Origin: Palsa-851 sp963716365
GTDB taxonomy: Bacteria > Chloroflexota > Dormibacteria > Aeolococcales > Aeolococcaceae
DNA: 64,000 bases
Reading direction: 5' to 3'
NCBI GenBank assembly: GCA_963716365.1
Contig: OY970307.1
Location: 62,001-126,000 of the forward strand
Notes under the pieces: generated by a model
Databases searched by the model: none
Seen by the model: the letters and a program-made list of their open reading frames with translations, nothing else
Told to the model about the DNA's origin: nothing
Made by a program: the position numbers and the translations under genes
In this document: piece by piece, positions 8,695 through 18,524 of the stretch
How the letters are laid out: each line of letters begins with the position of its first letter
Position numbering within the stretch: position 1 is the first letter of the stretch

Positions 8695-10728
8695 TCAGTG
8701 CACTCCAGTCGTGACCGTGAACGCGTTCGGGAAGCAGCCGGCACCACCTGGCTTGACGTAGGAGAAAACAGCCTTGCCTCCCGAAGGATCGGGTTGGGAT
8801 GAGCCCTCGCCGAATTCGAAGAACTTTCCGTGGAAGGCACCGTCCGACGCCAGCAGGCAGGCTACCTGCGGCTTGTCACCGCTGAGCTCGAGGAGGAAGT
8901 CGACGGTGCCGGACAGCGACACGGTTCCTGTTGCCAGCACCGTTCCGACCGTCTGTGTCGCCGGCGCGCCGCAGGTCTTCAGTGCAGTGAAATAACTCGA
9001 GTCGTTGTCGAAGACGACGTTGCCGTCCACGGTCAGCGTCTGCGGGCAGTGACCGTAGAACTCCGACTCGTCAGCGAAGTCGATCGAGCCGAACGCAGCC
9101 ACTTCGACGGCGCCCGTCGTCCCGCCGCCGGTCAGCACGCCGAACGCCTCGACGTTGATCGCGCTCGCAGGCTGATGCCCATCGACGCGGAGCGGACCGC
9201 TCATCACCGTCGTGGGTCCGGTGTACGTGTTGTTTGCGGTCAGCAGGACGAGGCCGAGCTGTGAATCGCGCTCGAGATCGACGCCGCCGGCGTTCAGGCC
9301 GCCGCCACCACTGATCACGCCGTTGACGGTCAACGTCGTCTGCGGATCGGGACGGAGCGCGAGCACCGTTCCTGCGGCCGTCGAGATGGGGTCATTGATG
9401 ACGAAGTTCGTGTTCGCGCCGGTGACCTGGATGCCGTCGATGCCGACGGAGAGTGCATCGCCGGACAGCTGGACGGAACCGTAATCGAGGATTTCCTGGA
9501 GCTGGAGGCCGGGGAGGTCATCGGTGATCGCCCCAGTCCCCCGAAGCACGACGACCGAGCCGCTCTTCGGGACCATCCCGGACAGCCAGTTCGAGGCGCT
9601 CGACCATTTGCCGTCGCCGGCACCGCCCGTCCAGACCGATTCCGAGGGGATCGCGGATGGCGTGTAGTGGACAACGAAGTCAGCACCACCATCGCTGGCG
9701 ATGAACCACAGCGATCCGTCGAGGGACGCCGTGATCGGCCCCGTTGCGGTGAGAGCGGCGCCGTTTCGCGGGCTTGCCGGGAGCGCACCGCTGTGATCGC
9801 TGACACCCCATTGATCGATGCGGTGCATGCGCGCGGGCGCGCCAGAACTCGCGTCGGCGACGCTCCAGAGGGCGCCGTCTGGGGTGACCGCGCTCTCCGA
9901 GGCGGTGGCCTCGAGGAAGAACCGGATGAACCACTGTCCCGGCGACGAGAGCCCCACGTTACCCCCGATGACCCAGAACGTTCCGTCGGGCCGTGCGAGC
10001 AAGGTTGCGTTGGTGAAGCGGATGCCGTAGAAGGGCGACCCCGGAATCGGCGGCGTTGCGCCTCCCTGGATCGGCACCGTTGTGGCGGCGCCGCCGGGTA
10101 CGAACCGGCCGTAGTCGTCGGCGCGCTCGAGCGCCCAGATCGCCCCGTCACTGCCGAGCGCGACCGATGTCGGGCGTGCCGCAGTGAGCGGCGGCCGAAC
10201 AGGCGTCACGACGCCGGCCGGGCTGATCTCGGACATGGCGCTCGACCCGCTGCCGACGACCGACACCCAAAGGTCGCCGGCGTTGTCGCGCGCGCCGCCG
10301 TTGCAGGTTGGATCGACGGGGTGATGGAGAATCCGCTGGAGCAGGTGACCACCGCCGGGACCGGCCAGGGCGACAACGCATCCGCCACCGTCCGCGGTCA
10401 CGTCATTCGCGAAGGCCCACTCACCCTCGGGACCTGCGCTGACGAGCTGGGCGGGTTGCGATCCATGCGGGAAGGTCACTCCGCTGAGGGTCGCCTGACC
10501 GCTCGCCGCGATGGTCCCGAGCTCCGAGGTTGCGGTGAGGAACCAGACCTGCCCATCGGTTCCCGTGATGAGCTGGATTGGTTTGGCGTTGGATGCCGTT
10601 TGCGTTGCACTGAAGCCACCGCTGATCGGCGCGTCCGTTGCGCCGCGTGCAGTCATCGGCGTCGCGAACGTGAATCCGGCAAGCGCGATGGCGACAACGC
10701 CACAGCGACCCAAATTCCTGCACACCAC
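8695..10728 (-). CDS. Secreted protein with propeller-like N-half and autotransporter-associated beta-strand repeat C-half
   Basis: 677 residues. Residues 1-30 form a signal peptide ending near ARGATDAP. Residues 40-340 have recurring units such as GTDGQVWFLTATSELGTI, GSDGAIWALERADDYGRF and SLDGSLWFIASDGG, which look like Vgb/lyase-type propeller blades. From about 365 the sequence changes to WTGGAGDGKWSSASNWLSG and LTANNTYTGPTTVMSG, the classic passenger-domain beta-helix repeat ('NTYTGxT'). There is no beta-barrel translocator at the C-terminus, which fits a monoderm-like secreted protein rather than a true autotransporter. Function unknown, possibly adhesion or carbohydrate contact. Confidence 0.75.
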   Translation of the reverse strand: MVCRNLGRCGVVAIALAGFTFATPMTARGATDAPISGGFSATQTASNAKPIQLITGTDGQVWFLTATSELGTIAASGQATLSGVTFPHGSQPAQLVSAGPEGEWAFANDVTADGGGCVVALAGPGGGHLLQRILHHPVDPTCNGGARDNAGDLWVSVVGSGSSAMSEISPAGVVTPVRPPLTAARPTSVALGSDGAIWALERADDYGRFVPGGAATTVPIQGGATPPIPGSPFYGIRFTNATLLARPDGTFWVIGGNVGLSSPGQWFIRFFLEATASESAVTPDGALWSVADASSGAPARMHRIDQWGVSDHSGALPASPRNGAALTATGPITASLDGSLWFIASDGGADFVVHYTPSAIPSESVWTGGAGDGKWSSASNWLSGMVPKSGSVVVLRGTGAITDDLPGLQLQEILDYGSVQLSGDALSVGIDGIQVTGANTNFVINDPISTAAGTVLALRPDPQTTLTVNGVISGGGGLNAGGVDLERDSQLGLVLLTANNTYTGPTTVMSGPLRVDGHQPASAINVEAFGVLTGGGTTGAVEVAAFGSIDFADESEFYGHCPQTLTVDGNVVFDNDSSYFTALKTCGAPATQTVGTVLATGTVSLSGTVDFLLELSGDKPQVACLLASDGAFHGKFFEFGEGSSQPDPSGGKAVFSYVKPGGAGCFPNAFTVTTGVH

Positions 10729-10895
10729 GGCTCGCCCCCTGTGTTTCTCACTGCCGTCCCCCCGACGTCAGCGAGCCTCAACCTCTACGGCGCAGCAGTA
10801 TGCGCCAGACGCACCCGGTCGCCCACCCGAAGGTGGCTCGTCGACCTGCATGGACAACCTCGTATCGTGACGGGTGCTGACAGGAGAAGGCGGAC

Positions 10896-11321
10896 ATGGA
10901 CATCACAAGAAACGCCACTGACACCACGAAGGGTCCGGCCGACTGGTTCACCGGCAATGTGTATGTCGATGCGATCGCGGTTCCGTCGGGCGGCTCTCGC
11001 GTGAATGCCAGCAGCGTGCATTTCGCGCCGGGTGCTCGAACGGCCTGGCACACACACCCTAATGGCCAGACCATCTATGTCACGGAGGGGATCGGACGCG
11101 TCGGCAGCCGCGCTGATGATGTGTCCGTCGTCCGCCCCGGCGACCGGGTGTTTTTCGCGCCCGGCGAGGACCACTGGCATGGTGCATCGCCGGGCCGGTT
11201 CATGACGCACCTCTCGCTCGTGGAAGTCGATGAGACGGGGAACAGCGCCACATGGGGCTCACACGTGACCGACGACGAGTACGGCGCGTCGAGGTCGGTC
11301 GAAGGGACGAGCGACGCATGA
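10896..11321 (+). CDS. Small cupin-domain protein
   Basis: 141 residues forming a single cupin barrel. Metal ligands are visible in AWHTHPNGQTIYVTEG (motif 1, H-x-H and the downstream Glu) and in FFAPGEDHWHGASPGRFMTH (motif 2 His). The arrangement matches the carboxymuconolactone-decarboxylase-like or hydroxynitrile-lyase-like small cupins. Strong Shine-Dalgarno AGGAGAAGGCGG precedes the ATG. The stop overlaps the start of the aldo/keto reductase (ATGA at 11318-11321), so the two are co-translated and probably act in one redox or detoxification step. Reaction not predictable. Confidence 0.85.
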   Translation: MDITRNATDTTKGPADWFTGNVYVDAIAVPSGGSRVNASSVHFAPGARTAWHTHPNGQTIYVTEGIGRVGSRADDVSVVRPGDRVFFAPGEDHWHGASPGRFMTHLSLVEVDETGNSATWGSHVTDDEYGASRSVEGTSDA

Positions 11322-12304
11322 GAATCACCACCCTGGGGGGCACCGGGCCCGCAGTCGGCGTCATCGGCCTGGGCTGCATGGGCATGACGGCGTCGTACGA
11401 CCTGGAGACGCCGCGGGACGACCCCACGTCGATCGCCGTGATCCACCGGGCGCTCGAACTCGGCATGACGTTGATCGACACGGCCGACGCGTACGGTCCG
11501 TACACCAACGAGGAGCTGGTCGGCGAGGCGCTCGGCGGTGGGTACCGCGAGCGCGCAGTGCTCGCAACCAAAGTTGGCCTCGTCATGGGAGACGCGCCGC
11601 TCATCAGTGGCACCACAACCGCGTCGCCCGGCGCGGGCCGCAACGGCAGGCCCGAGCATGTGCGTGAGTTGATCGATGGCAGCCTCCGCCGGCTCGGTAC
11701 AGGCCACGTGGACCTCTACCAGCTCCACCGCGTCGACACGGAAGTACCGATCGAGGAGACGTGGGGAGCGATGGCAGAGACCGTGGCCGCCGGCAAGGCA
11801 CGTGCCATTGGGCTGTCCGAGGTCTCCGTCGATGAGATCCGCCGCGCGCAGGCGGTGCATCCGGTTGCGTCGGTGCAATCAGAGCTCTCGTTGTGGACGC
11901 GCGATGTCCTTGCGGGCGTGCTGCCGTACTGCGAGGCGCAGGGCATCGCGTTTCTGCCGTTCTCCCCGCTGGGACGCGGTTTCCTCGCGGGCCGCTTCGC
12001 GTCGTTCGATGATCTGCCGCAGGATGACTTTCGGCGTCATCTGCCGCGCTTTCAGCAGGACGCGCTGCGCGCCAATCTTGCAATCGTCGGCACCGTCCGG
12101 CAGGTCGCGGATCGCGTCGGTGCCACGCCGGCGCAGGTGGCGCTCGCGTGGGTGCTGTCGCAGGGGCGGTACGTCGTTCCCATTCCCGGAACGAAGACCC
12201 CGAAGTACCTCGAGGACAACGCCGGTGCTGCGGACATCCATTTGACCGCCGCTGACGTCGCCGAGCTCGATGCGATTCCCGCGCCGGAGGGAGGTCGCTA
12301 CTGA
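11318..12304 (+). CDS. Aldo/keto reductase
   Basis: 328 residues, (beta/alpha)8 barrel of the AKR superfamily. The catalytic tetrad is visible: Asp and Tyr in LIDTADAYGPYTNEELVG, Lys in RAVLATKVGLV, His in YQLHRVDTEVPIEETWG. The NADPH site is indicated by IPGTKTPKYLEDNAGA near the C-terminus. The closest recognisable group is the YghZ/AKR13-like 'aryl-alcohol dehydrogenase' branch. It reduces aldehydes or ketones with NADPH in the cytoplasm. Overlaps the cupin gene upstream and is followed after one base by the LLM oxidoreductase, making a three-gene unit. Confidence 0.9.
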   Translation: MRITTLGGTGPAVGVIGLGCMGMTASYDLETPRDDPTSIAVIHRALELGMTLIDTADAYGPYTNEELVGEALGGGYRERAVLATKVGLVMGDAPLISGTTTASPGAGRNGRPEHVRELIDGSLRRLGTGHVDLYQLHRVDTEVPIEETWGAMAETVAAGKARAIGLSEVSVDEIRRAQAVHPVASVQSELSLWTRDVLAGVLPYCEAQGIAFLPFSPLGRGFLAGRFASFDDLPQDDFRRHLPRFQQDALRANLAIVGTVRQVADRVGATPAQVALAWVLSQGRYVVPIPGTKTPKYLEDNAGAADIHLTAADVAELDAIPAPEGGRY

Positions 12305-12305
12305 C

Positions 12306-13181
12306 GTGAGTGCGGGCCTTGCGATCGGCGTCGTGTATCCGCAGACCGAGCTTCGCGGCGATCCGGAGGCCGTTCGGCGGATCGGAAAGGCGACCGAGGA
12401 CCTGGGCTTCGACCACCTGTTCGCGTATGACCACGTGCTGGGTGCCGTGCATGCTGATCGGACTCCGCCGCTGACGGGGCCGTACACCGAACACGATCCT
12501 TTTCACGATCCATTCGTGATGTTTGCCCACCTGGCTGCGATCACCAGGCGAATCAGTTTTGCAACCGGGATCCTCATCCTGCCGCAGCGCCAGACTGCGC
12601 TCGTCGCACGGCAGGCTGCCGACGTCGATCTCCTGTCGGGGGGCAGGCTCCGACTGGGTGTCGGCATCGGCTGGAACCCGGTGGAGTACGACGCGCTCGG
12701 ACAGGACTTCCGTACACGGGGAGCACGGGAGGAAGAGCAGATCCAGCTGCTGCGCCGACTGTTCACGGAGCCGGTCGTCGACTTCGCGGGCCGGTTCGAT
12801 CGCGTTGACAGGGCCGCCCTCGTGCCCAAGCCGACGCGAGCGATCCCGATCTGGCTCGGTGGATCAAGCGAAGCCGCGTTCGATCGTGCGGCCCGTCTCG
12901 CGGACGGCTTCATCTTTTTCGGTGGCGGGGTTGACCGTGCCATCGACTCCTGGCGGCAACTTCGTGAACGGGTGCGCGCACAGGGCAGGTCGGTCGACGA
13001 TTTCGGAGCCGAGTGGGCGGTTCGGTCTCGCGGTGTCGACGACCTCGCAGCGGATCTCGAGAAATGGCGTGACGCCGGTGGCTCGCATGCCTCGGTGATC
13101 ACGATGGGCCTCGGTCTCGACTCGCTCGATGCGCACCTCGACTACATCGCGTCGGTCGCGACGGCCTTGCGTCTGCCGTGA
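12306..13181 (+). CDS. LLM-class (luciferase-like) flavin/F420-dependent oxidoreductase
   Basis: 291 residues from the GTG at 12306. TIM-barrel features of the bacterial luciferase superfamily: AIGVVYPQTELRGDP, FDHLFAYDHVLG, FATGILILPQRQTALVARQA, LSGGRLRLGVGIGWNPVEYD and IPIWLGGSSEAAFDRAARLA. The GVGIGW and IWLGG elements are typical of the F420-dependent subgroup TIGR03619, but FMN cannot be excluded. Likely a cytoplasmic oxidoreductase working with the coupled aldo/keto reductase. One base separates it from the upstream stop, so it is in the same operon. Confidence 0.85.
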   Translation: MSAGLAIGVVYPQTELRGDPEAVRRIGKATEDLGFDHLFAYDHVLGAVHADRTPPLTGPYTEHDPFHDPFVMFAHLAAITRRISFATGILILPQRQTALVARQAADVDLLSGGRLRLGVGIGWNPVEYDALGQDFRTRGAREEEQIQLLRRLFTEPVVDFAGRFDRVDRAALVPKPTRAIPIWLGGSSEAAFDRAARLADGFIFFGGGVDRAIDSWRQLRERVRAQGRSVDDFGAEWAVRSRGVDDLAADLEKWRDAGGSHASVITMGLGLDSLDAHLDYIASVATALRLP

Positions 13182-13312
13182 CCGCCGAGCAGGTGGCAAC
13201 GCGACTCGAGGGAACGCAGCCTGACGGTTGCGGCGGGTGGGTACACGCGGGTCCGGCCTCGTAAAATAGCTCCCGATCTGACCGCGTGCTACTACCTTCG
13301 GGGGCAACAGCA

Positions 13313-16300
13313 ATGAGCGTGCGCAGCCGATTCCGCTCGTGGCCCGTCCTTCGCCAGCTCAGCGGCGCCGACTCGCTCGGTCGCGGCACCGCCGTGCGCT
13401 CAGCTGCCACCGAGGCCATCACGCCGAGGACGAAGACCGCCGATCGCGTGGTCAAGAGCATCTGCCCGTACTGCGCAGTGGGCTGCGGTCAGCGCGTCTA
13501 CGTGAAGGGCGAGCGGGTCGTCCAGATCGAGGGTGATCCGGACTTGCCGGTATCGCGTGGCAGGCTGTGCCCGAAGGGTTCAGCGAGCGAGCAACTCGTC
13601 AACAATCCAAGCCGGGTGCGGACCGTCAAATACCGCCGCCCCTTCGGGACCGACTGGGAGGACCTGCCGCTCGAGCGGGCGATGGAGATGATCGCCGACC
13701 GCGTTCTCGACACTCGGGCCCGCACCTGGCAGGCCGCCGACGACGACGGCAACGCGCTCAACCGGACACTCGGCATCGCGAGCCTTGGAGGTGCGACGCT
13801 CGACAACGAAGAGAACTATCTGATCAAGAAGCTCTTCACGTCGATCGGCGTCATACAGGTCGAGAACCAAGCCCGTATTTGACACAGTTCAACTGTCCCC
13901 AGTCTGGGGGCCTCGTTCGGACGCGGCGGAGCCACGACCTTCCAGCAGGACCTGCAGAACTCCGACTGCATCGTCATCCAGGGGTCGAACATGGCCGAGT
14001 GTCATCCCGTCGGCTTCCAGTGGGTGATGGAGGCGAAGGCTCGCGGCGCAACCATCATTCACATCGATCCGCGGTTCACGCGCACATCGGCGATGGCGGA
14101 TTTCCACGTGCCGCTGCGGGCCGGCAGTGACATCGCATTCCTCGGCGGCATCATCAAGTACATCCTCGACAACGAGAAGTACTTCCCCGAGTACGTCGTG
14201 AGCTACACGAACGCCGCGACGATCGTCAACGAGGATTTCGTCGACACGGAACAGCTCGACGGTCTCTTCTCCGGGTACAACCCCAAGACGGGCGCGTACG
14301 ACAACTCGAGTTGGGGATACGAGGGCATGGAGGAGGCGCCGGCCGCCGGCCGCCGCCTTTTCCGCGCCGGCAGAGAAGCGACGGAGCCCGGGGGCCACGA
14401 GCTCGGCGGTCGCGGCGCGTCGCTCGCGAACAGCGTCGTGCAGCGGGACGAGACGCTGCAGGATCCCTTCTGCGTCTTTCAGATTCTGAAGCGGCACTAC
14501 GCGCGTTACACACCCGAGATGGTCGAGCAGATCTGTGGTGTTCCGCCCGACCAGTTCGCGAGAGTTCTGTGAGGCGGTGACCGCCAACAGCGGTCGTGAG
14601 CGCACGACCGCGTGGGTGTACTCCGTCGGATGGACGCAGCACTCCGTCGGTGTGCAATACATCCGCGGCGCGGCGATCATTCAGCTGCTGCTCGGCAACA
14701 TGGGCCGCCCGGGTGGCGGCATCCTCGCGCTCCGTGGTCACGCAAGCATCCAGGGCTCGACCGACATCCCAACCCTGTTCGATTTGCTGCCCGGGTATCT
14801 GCCGATGCCGCGCGCGGGAGTGCACGGCAACCTCGACGAGTACCTCGCGTCGATCAAGAGCGATGGGCAAAAAGGCTTCTGGACGGCTGCGGACGCCTAC
14901 ACGGTGAGTTTGCTGAAGTCGTGGTTCGGCGACGCAGCCACGAAGGACAACGATTTCGGGTTCAACTGGTTGCCGCGCATCAGCGGCGATCACGGGACCT
15001 ACCAGACGACTCTCGACATGCTCGACGACAAGGTCGAGGGCTACTTCCTGCTCGGACAGAATCCGGCGGTCGGCTCGGCGAACGGCAAGTTGCAACGCCT
15101 TGCGATGTCGCATCTCAAGTGGCTTGTGGTGCGCGATTTCAGCCTCATCGAATCGGCCACGTTCTGGAAGGACGGCCCCGAAGTCGCCACCTGTGAGATG
15201 CGTCCCGAGGACATCGGCACCGAGGTGTTCTTCCTGCCGCCGGCCGCACACACCGAGAAGGCAGGGAGCTTCACGCAGACACAGCGAATGTTGCAGTGGC
15301 ATCACAAGGCAGTCGACCCTGCCGGGGATTGCCGGAGCGAGCTGCAGTTCTTTCACGACCTTGGGAAACGCCTGCGCGAGAAGCTCGCCTCCTCAACCCT
15401 CGAGCGCGATGCTCCGCTTCGACATCTCACGTGGGATTACCCGGAGGATGAGACCGGTGAGCCGGACGCCGAGGCCGTTTTGCGCGAGGTCAACGGGCAG
15501 CACCTGACCGGTGAGAAGCAGGGTGAGATGCTGAGCAGCTTCGTCGAGATGAAGGCGGATGGCTCAACGTCGGGCGGGTGCTGGATCTACACCGGCGTTT
15601 ACACAGGCGGCGTCAACCAGTCGGCGAGGCGCAAGCCCGGATCGGAGCAGTCGTGGGTTGCACCCGAATGGGGCTGGGCATGGCCGATGAACCGCCGCAT
15701 CCTCTATAACCGCGCATCGGCCGACCCTGACGGGAAGCCGTGGAGCGAGCGCAAGGCGTATGTCTGGTGGGACGCGGAGGCCAAGAAGTGGACGGGGCAC
15801 GACGTTCCCGACTTCCAGGCGACCAAGGCGCCGTCGTTCCGACCCGAGCCCGGCATCGGTGGTCCCGACGGCCTGGCCGGCGATGACCCGTTCATCATGC
15901 AATCGGACGGCAAGGGATGGCTCTACGCGCCGAGCGGCCTGCTCGACGGACCGCTCCCGGCGCACTACGAACCGCATGAGTCGCCGCTGCGCAATGCGAT
16001 GTACACGCAGCAGGGCAACCCGACGCGCGAGGTGTTCCCGCGCGAGGAGAACCTCACCAATCCGTCGTTCCCCGAGCCCGGCTCCGAAGTGTTCCCCTTC
16101 GTCGTGACCACGTACCGCCTGACCGAGCATCACACTGCGGGCGCGATGAGTCGGTGGCTGCCGTATCTTGCCGAGCTGCAGCCGGAATTCTTCTGCGAGG
16201 TATCGCCGCAACTCGCCGCGGAACGAGGACTGGAGCACCTGGGCTGGGCGACCATCGTCACGGCGCGCACCGCAATCGAGGCTCGTGTCATGGTGACGGA

Positions 16301-16601
16301 CCGTGTCGTCCCGCTCACGGTGGGAGGACGCGTGATCCATCAGATCGGGTTGCCGTATCACTGGGGAGTCGGTGGAGGGGGAGCGATCGTGAGCGGCGAC
16401 TCCGCCAACGACGTGCTGGGCGTCGCGCTCGATGCCAACGTGCTCATCCAGGAGTCGAAAGCGGCGTCCTGCGACATCCAGCCGGGACGGCGACCGACCG
16501 GGCCGGCACTCGTGCGATTTGTCGAGGAATACCGGCAGCGCGCCGGGATCTCGCTGGAGACCGGCACCACGCGGTTCACCCCACCGGACGGTGGCGAATG
16601 A
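13313..16601 (+). CDS. fdnG: Selenocysteine-containing formate dehydrogenase (FDH-N type), catalytic subunit; one frameshift as written
   Basis: The start ATG at 13313 follows a GGGG Shine-Dalgarno. Residues 45-105 hold the [4Fe-4S] ligands CPYCAVGC and RLCPKG. The in-frame TGA at 13880-13882 falls exactly at the Mo/W ligand position (QARI-U-HSS), residue 190, and is followed by a bacterial SECIS, so it should be read as selenocysteine. Downstream come FGRGGATT, GSNMAECHPVGF, HIDPRFTRTSA, GNMGRPGGG and a C-terminal molydopterin-dinucleotide-binding domain. The frame is lost at GAGTTC (14562-14567); GAGTC restores FARVCEAVTANSGRER. Repaired length is about 1,095 residues, normal for FDH-N. No Tat motif is visible at the N-terminus, so the site may be cytoplasmic-facing. 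Oxidises formate to CO2 and passes electrons to the next two subunits. Confidence 0.93.
13880..13911 (+). promoter_or_regulatory. UGA(Sec) codon with bacterial SECIS hairpin
   Basis: Counting the U of UGA as 1, the hairpin GUCCCC-AGUCU-GGGGGC occupies 16-32. It aligns base for base in position with the minimal E. coli fdhF SECIS: U at 17 (the bulged U), G at 23 and U at 24 (loop bases contacted by SelB). The stem is C18-C21 with G27-G30, with G16/C32 and U17/G31 able to close it. Position of the stem-loop after UGA is the one required for SelB delivery. Confidence 0.9.
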
Positions 16602-17506
16602 GGCGCGAATCGTTCGCGGCTGCCGATCCGGCGCTCGACACCGGGTGGGTCGAGGCGCCTGCGCGTAAAGGGTTCTTCACCGACGGGTCCATCTGCATTG
16701 GCTGCAAAGCGTGCGAGGTTGCGTGCAAGGAGTGGAACGGCATCCCCGAGGACGGTCTCAGCATGCTCGGCATGTCGTACGACAACACCGGCGCGCTCGG
16801 CGCGAGCACGTGGCGGCACGTTGCGTTCATCGAGCGGCGGGGCCCGTCACAATCCGGCGGGCTCACGGCGTTGCCCATGGTTGCAGACAGCTCCGGCAAC
16901 AACCCAGCGGTACCCGTCGACACGGCGATGCACTGGCTCATGTCGTCGGACGTGTGCAAGCACTGCACCAACGCCGCGTGTCTCGACGTCTGTCCGACCG
17001 GGTCGCTGATGCGTACGGAGTTCGGGACAGTGGTGATCCAGGCCGACATCTGCAACGGCTGCGGCTACTGCGTGCCTGCGTGCCCGTTCGGCGTCATCGA
17101 GCGTCGTGAGGGCCCGGCGGACGCACGGAATGTGGGCGTGGCGCAGAAATGCACCCTCTGCTATGACCGGCTCTCCGAGGGGATGACGCCGGCGTGCGCA
17201 CAGGCATGTCCCACGCAGTCGATCCAGTTCGGCGACCTCGACGAGCTGCGGGATCGTGCCGAACGCCGCGTCGCCGAGCTCCATGGTCACGGCGTGATGG
17301 ACGCCCGCCTGTACGGGGCCGATCAGAACGATGGGATCGGCGGCGCCGGCGCCTTCTTCCTCCTGCTCGACGAGCCCGAGGTGTATGGCCTCCCACCTGA
17401 TCCCGTCGTCACCACCCGTGACCTCCCGGAGATGTGGAGGGCCGCGGCGCTTGCTGGTGTCGCGCTCCTGGCGGGCGCCGCAGCCGCGTTCGTGAGGAGT
17501 CGGTGA
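16598..17506 (+). CDS. Formate dehydrogenase iron-sulfur (electron-transfer) subunit
   Basis: 302 residues. Four ferredoxin-type cysteine clusters are visible in order: CIGCKACEVACKEWNG, CKHCTNAACLDVCPTG, CNGCGYCVPACPFGV, and CTLCYDRLSEG joined to CAQACPTQSI. A hydrophobic stretch at the C-terminus (AAALAGVALLAGAAAAFV) can serve as a membrane anchor, as in FdnH. The start overlaps the stop of the catalytic subunit (ATGA, 16598-16601). It carries electrons from the formate-oxidising subunit to the membrane subunit encoded next. No motif is missing. Confidence 0.93.
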   Translation: MRRESFAAADPALDTGWVEAPARKGFFTDGSICIGCKACEVACKEWNGIPEDGLSMLGMSYDNTGALGASTWRHVAFIERRGPSQSGGLTALPMVADSSGNNPAVPVDTAMHWLMSSDVCKHCTNAACLDVCPTGSLMRTEFGTVVIQADICNGCGYCVPACPFGVIERREGPADARNVGVAQKCTLCYDRLSEGMTPACAQACPTQSIQFGDLDELRDRAERRVAELHGHGVMDARLYGADQNDGIGGAGAFFLLLDEPEVYGLPPDPVVTTRDLPEMWRAAALAGVALLAGAAAAFVRSR

Positions 17507-18522
17507 TGACCGGCGTGCCCGTCGTCGACGCGCCTCCTCTCCCACGGCGCCGGCGACGTGGAGGTGGCGGCCGCGGCGGCGAGCAGGCTATGGTGCCCGA
17601 CGCAACGTTCACGTCGTACTACGGGCGTCCCATCGTCAAGGCCTCCCCCTGGAAGAACGACATCCCTGCGTATTTCTTCCTCGGCGGGCTTGCTGCCGGA
17701 TCGTCACTCCTCGCCGCGGGCGCCGATATCACGGGCAGGCACGAGCTGCGGCGCGTCATGCGCCTCGGCGCGCTCATCAGCGTGAGCGCGGGAACGGCGG
17801 CGTTGATTCACGACCTCGGCAAACCGAGCCGCTTTCTCAACATGCTGCGCGTCGCCAAACCGACGTCGCCGATGTCGGTGGGGACGTGGATTCTCGCGGC
17901 GTTCGGACCGATGGTCGGCATCGCGGCGTCAGCAGAGGTGGCGGCGCTGCTGCCACGCCCGCTGCAGACACTCGCGCGTCCCTTCACGGTCGCAGCGCGA
18001 CCCGCCGGGTTCGTCGCGGCAGCGCTCGCGCCCGGACTTGCGTCGTACACGGGAGTGCTGCTCGCTGACACGGCCACGCCTGCGTGGCATGCCGCGCATC
18101 GTGAGCTGCCGTTCGTCTTCGCCGGCTCAGCGGCGATGGCGGCCGGGGGGCTGGGAATGATGGGCACATCGGTAGCGCAGGCTGGACCGGCGCGGCGCCT
18201 GGCCATCGGTGGAGTGTTGCTCGATGTTGTCGCCGAACGCCGGATGGAAGACAGCATGGGGATCACCGCGGAGACCCTCCGTGCCGGTCGCGCACGATTG
18301 CTGATGCGCACCAGCCGTGCGCTGGCTGCGGGAGGCCTCGCCGGCACGATCGCGTTGGGCCGTCGATCCCGCCTGGCGTCGTTGGTCTCGGGCGGCGCAC
18401 TCGTTACCGCATCGGTGTGCACGCGGTTTGCGATCTTCGAAGCGGGTCAGGAATCGGCGCGCGATCCGCGGTACACCGTTGCACCGCAGCGCGAGCGCCT
18501 CGACGGGCGTATCGGTCAGTAA
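17506..18522 (+). CDS. NrfD/PsrC-type polysulfide-reductase-like membrane subunit of the formate dehydrogenase
   Basis: 338 residues. An Arg/Gly-rich cytoplasmic N-tail (RRRRRGGGGRGG) precedes YYGRPIVKASPWKNDIPAYFF, the characteristic entry into NrfD family proteins, and about eight hydrophobic segments follow. NrfD subunits bind quinone rather than heme, so this complex would reduce menaquinone with formate without the FdnI cytochrome. TGATG joins it to the FeS subunit gene. It converges on selB with a gap of two bases and no terminator between. Confidence 0.88.
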   Translation: MTGVPVVDAPPLPRRRRRGGGGRGGEQAMVPDATFTSYYGRPIVKASPWKNDIPAYFFLGGLAAGSSLLAAGADITGRHELRRVMRLGALISVSAGTAALIHDLGKPSRFLNMLRVAKPTSPMSVGTWILAAFGPMVGIAASAEVAALLPRPLQTLARPFTVAARPAGFVAAALAPGLASYTGVLLADTATPAWHAAHRELPFVFAGSAAMAAGGLGMMGTSVAQAGPARRLAIGGVLLDVVAERRMEDSMGITAETLRAGRARLLMRTSRALAAGGLAGTIALGRRSRLASLVSGGALVTASVCTRFAIFEAGQESARDPRYTVAPQRERLDGRIGQ

Positions 18523-18524
18523 AG

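Noticed and set aside
8695..10728. True autotransporter
   Set aside because: Passenger-type repeats are present but there is no C-terminal 12-strand barrel or FxxF-type ending, so it is called only a secreted protein.
13880..13882. TGA as a nonsense mutation in formate dehydrogenase
   Set aside because: It is at the Mo/W ligand position, is followed by a SECIS with the required bases, and the complete selenocysteine machinery is adjacent.
14562..14572. Programmed +1 frameshift at CTG-TGA in the formate dehydrogenase gene, resembling the prfB site
   Set aside because: The same one-base break at GAGTTC occurs in six unrelated genes and is removed by reading GAGTC, giving the family residue Cys (FARVCEAV). 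There is also no upstream Shine-Dalgarno-like stimulator. A common artefact explains it better.
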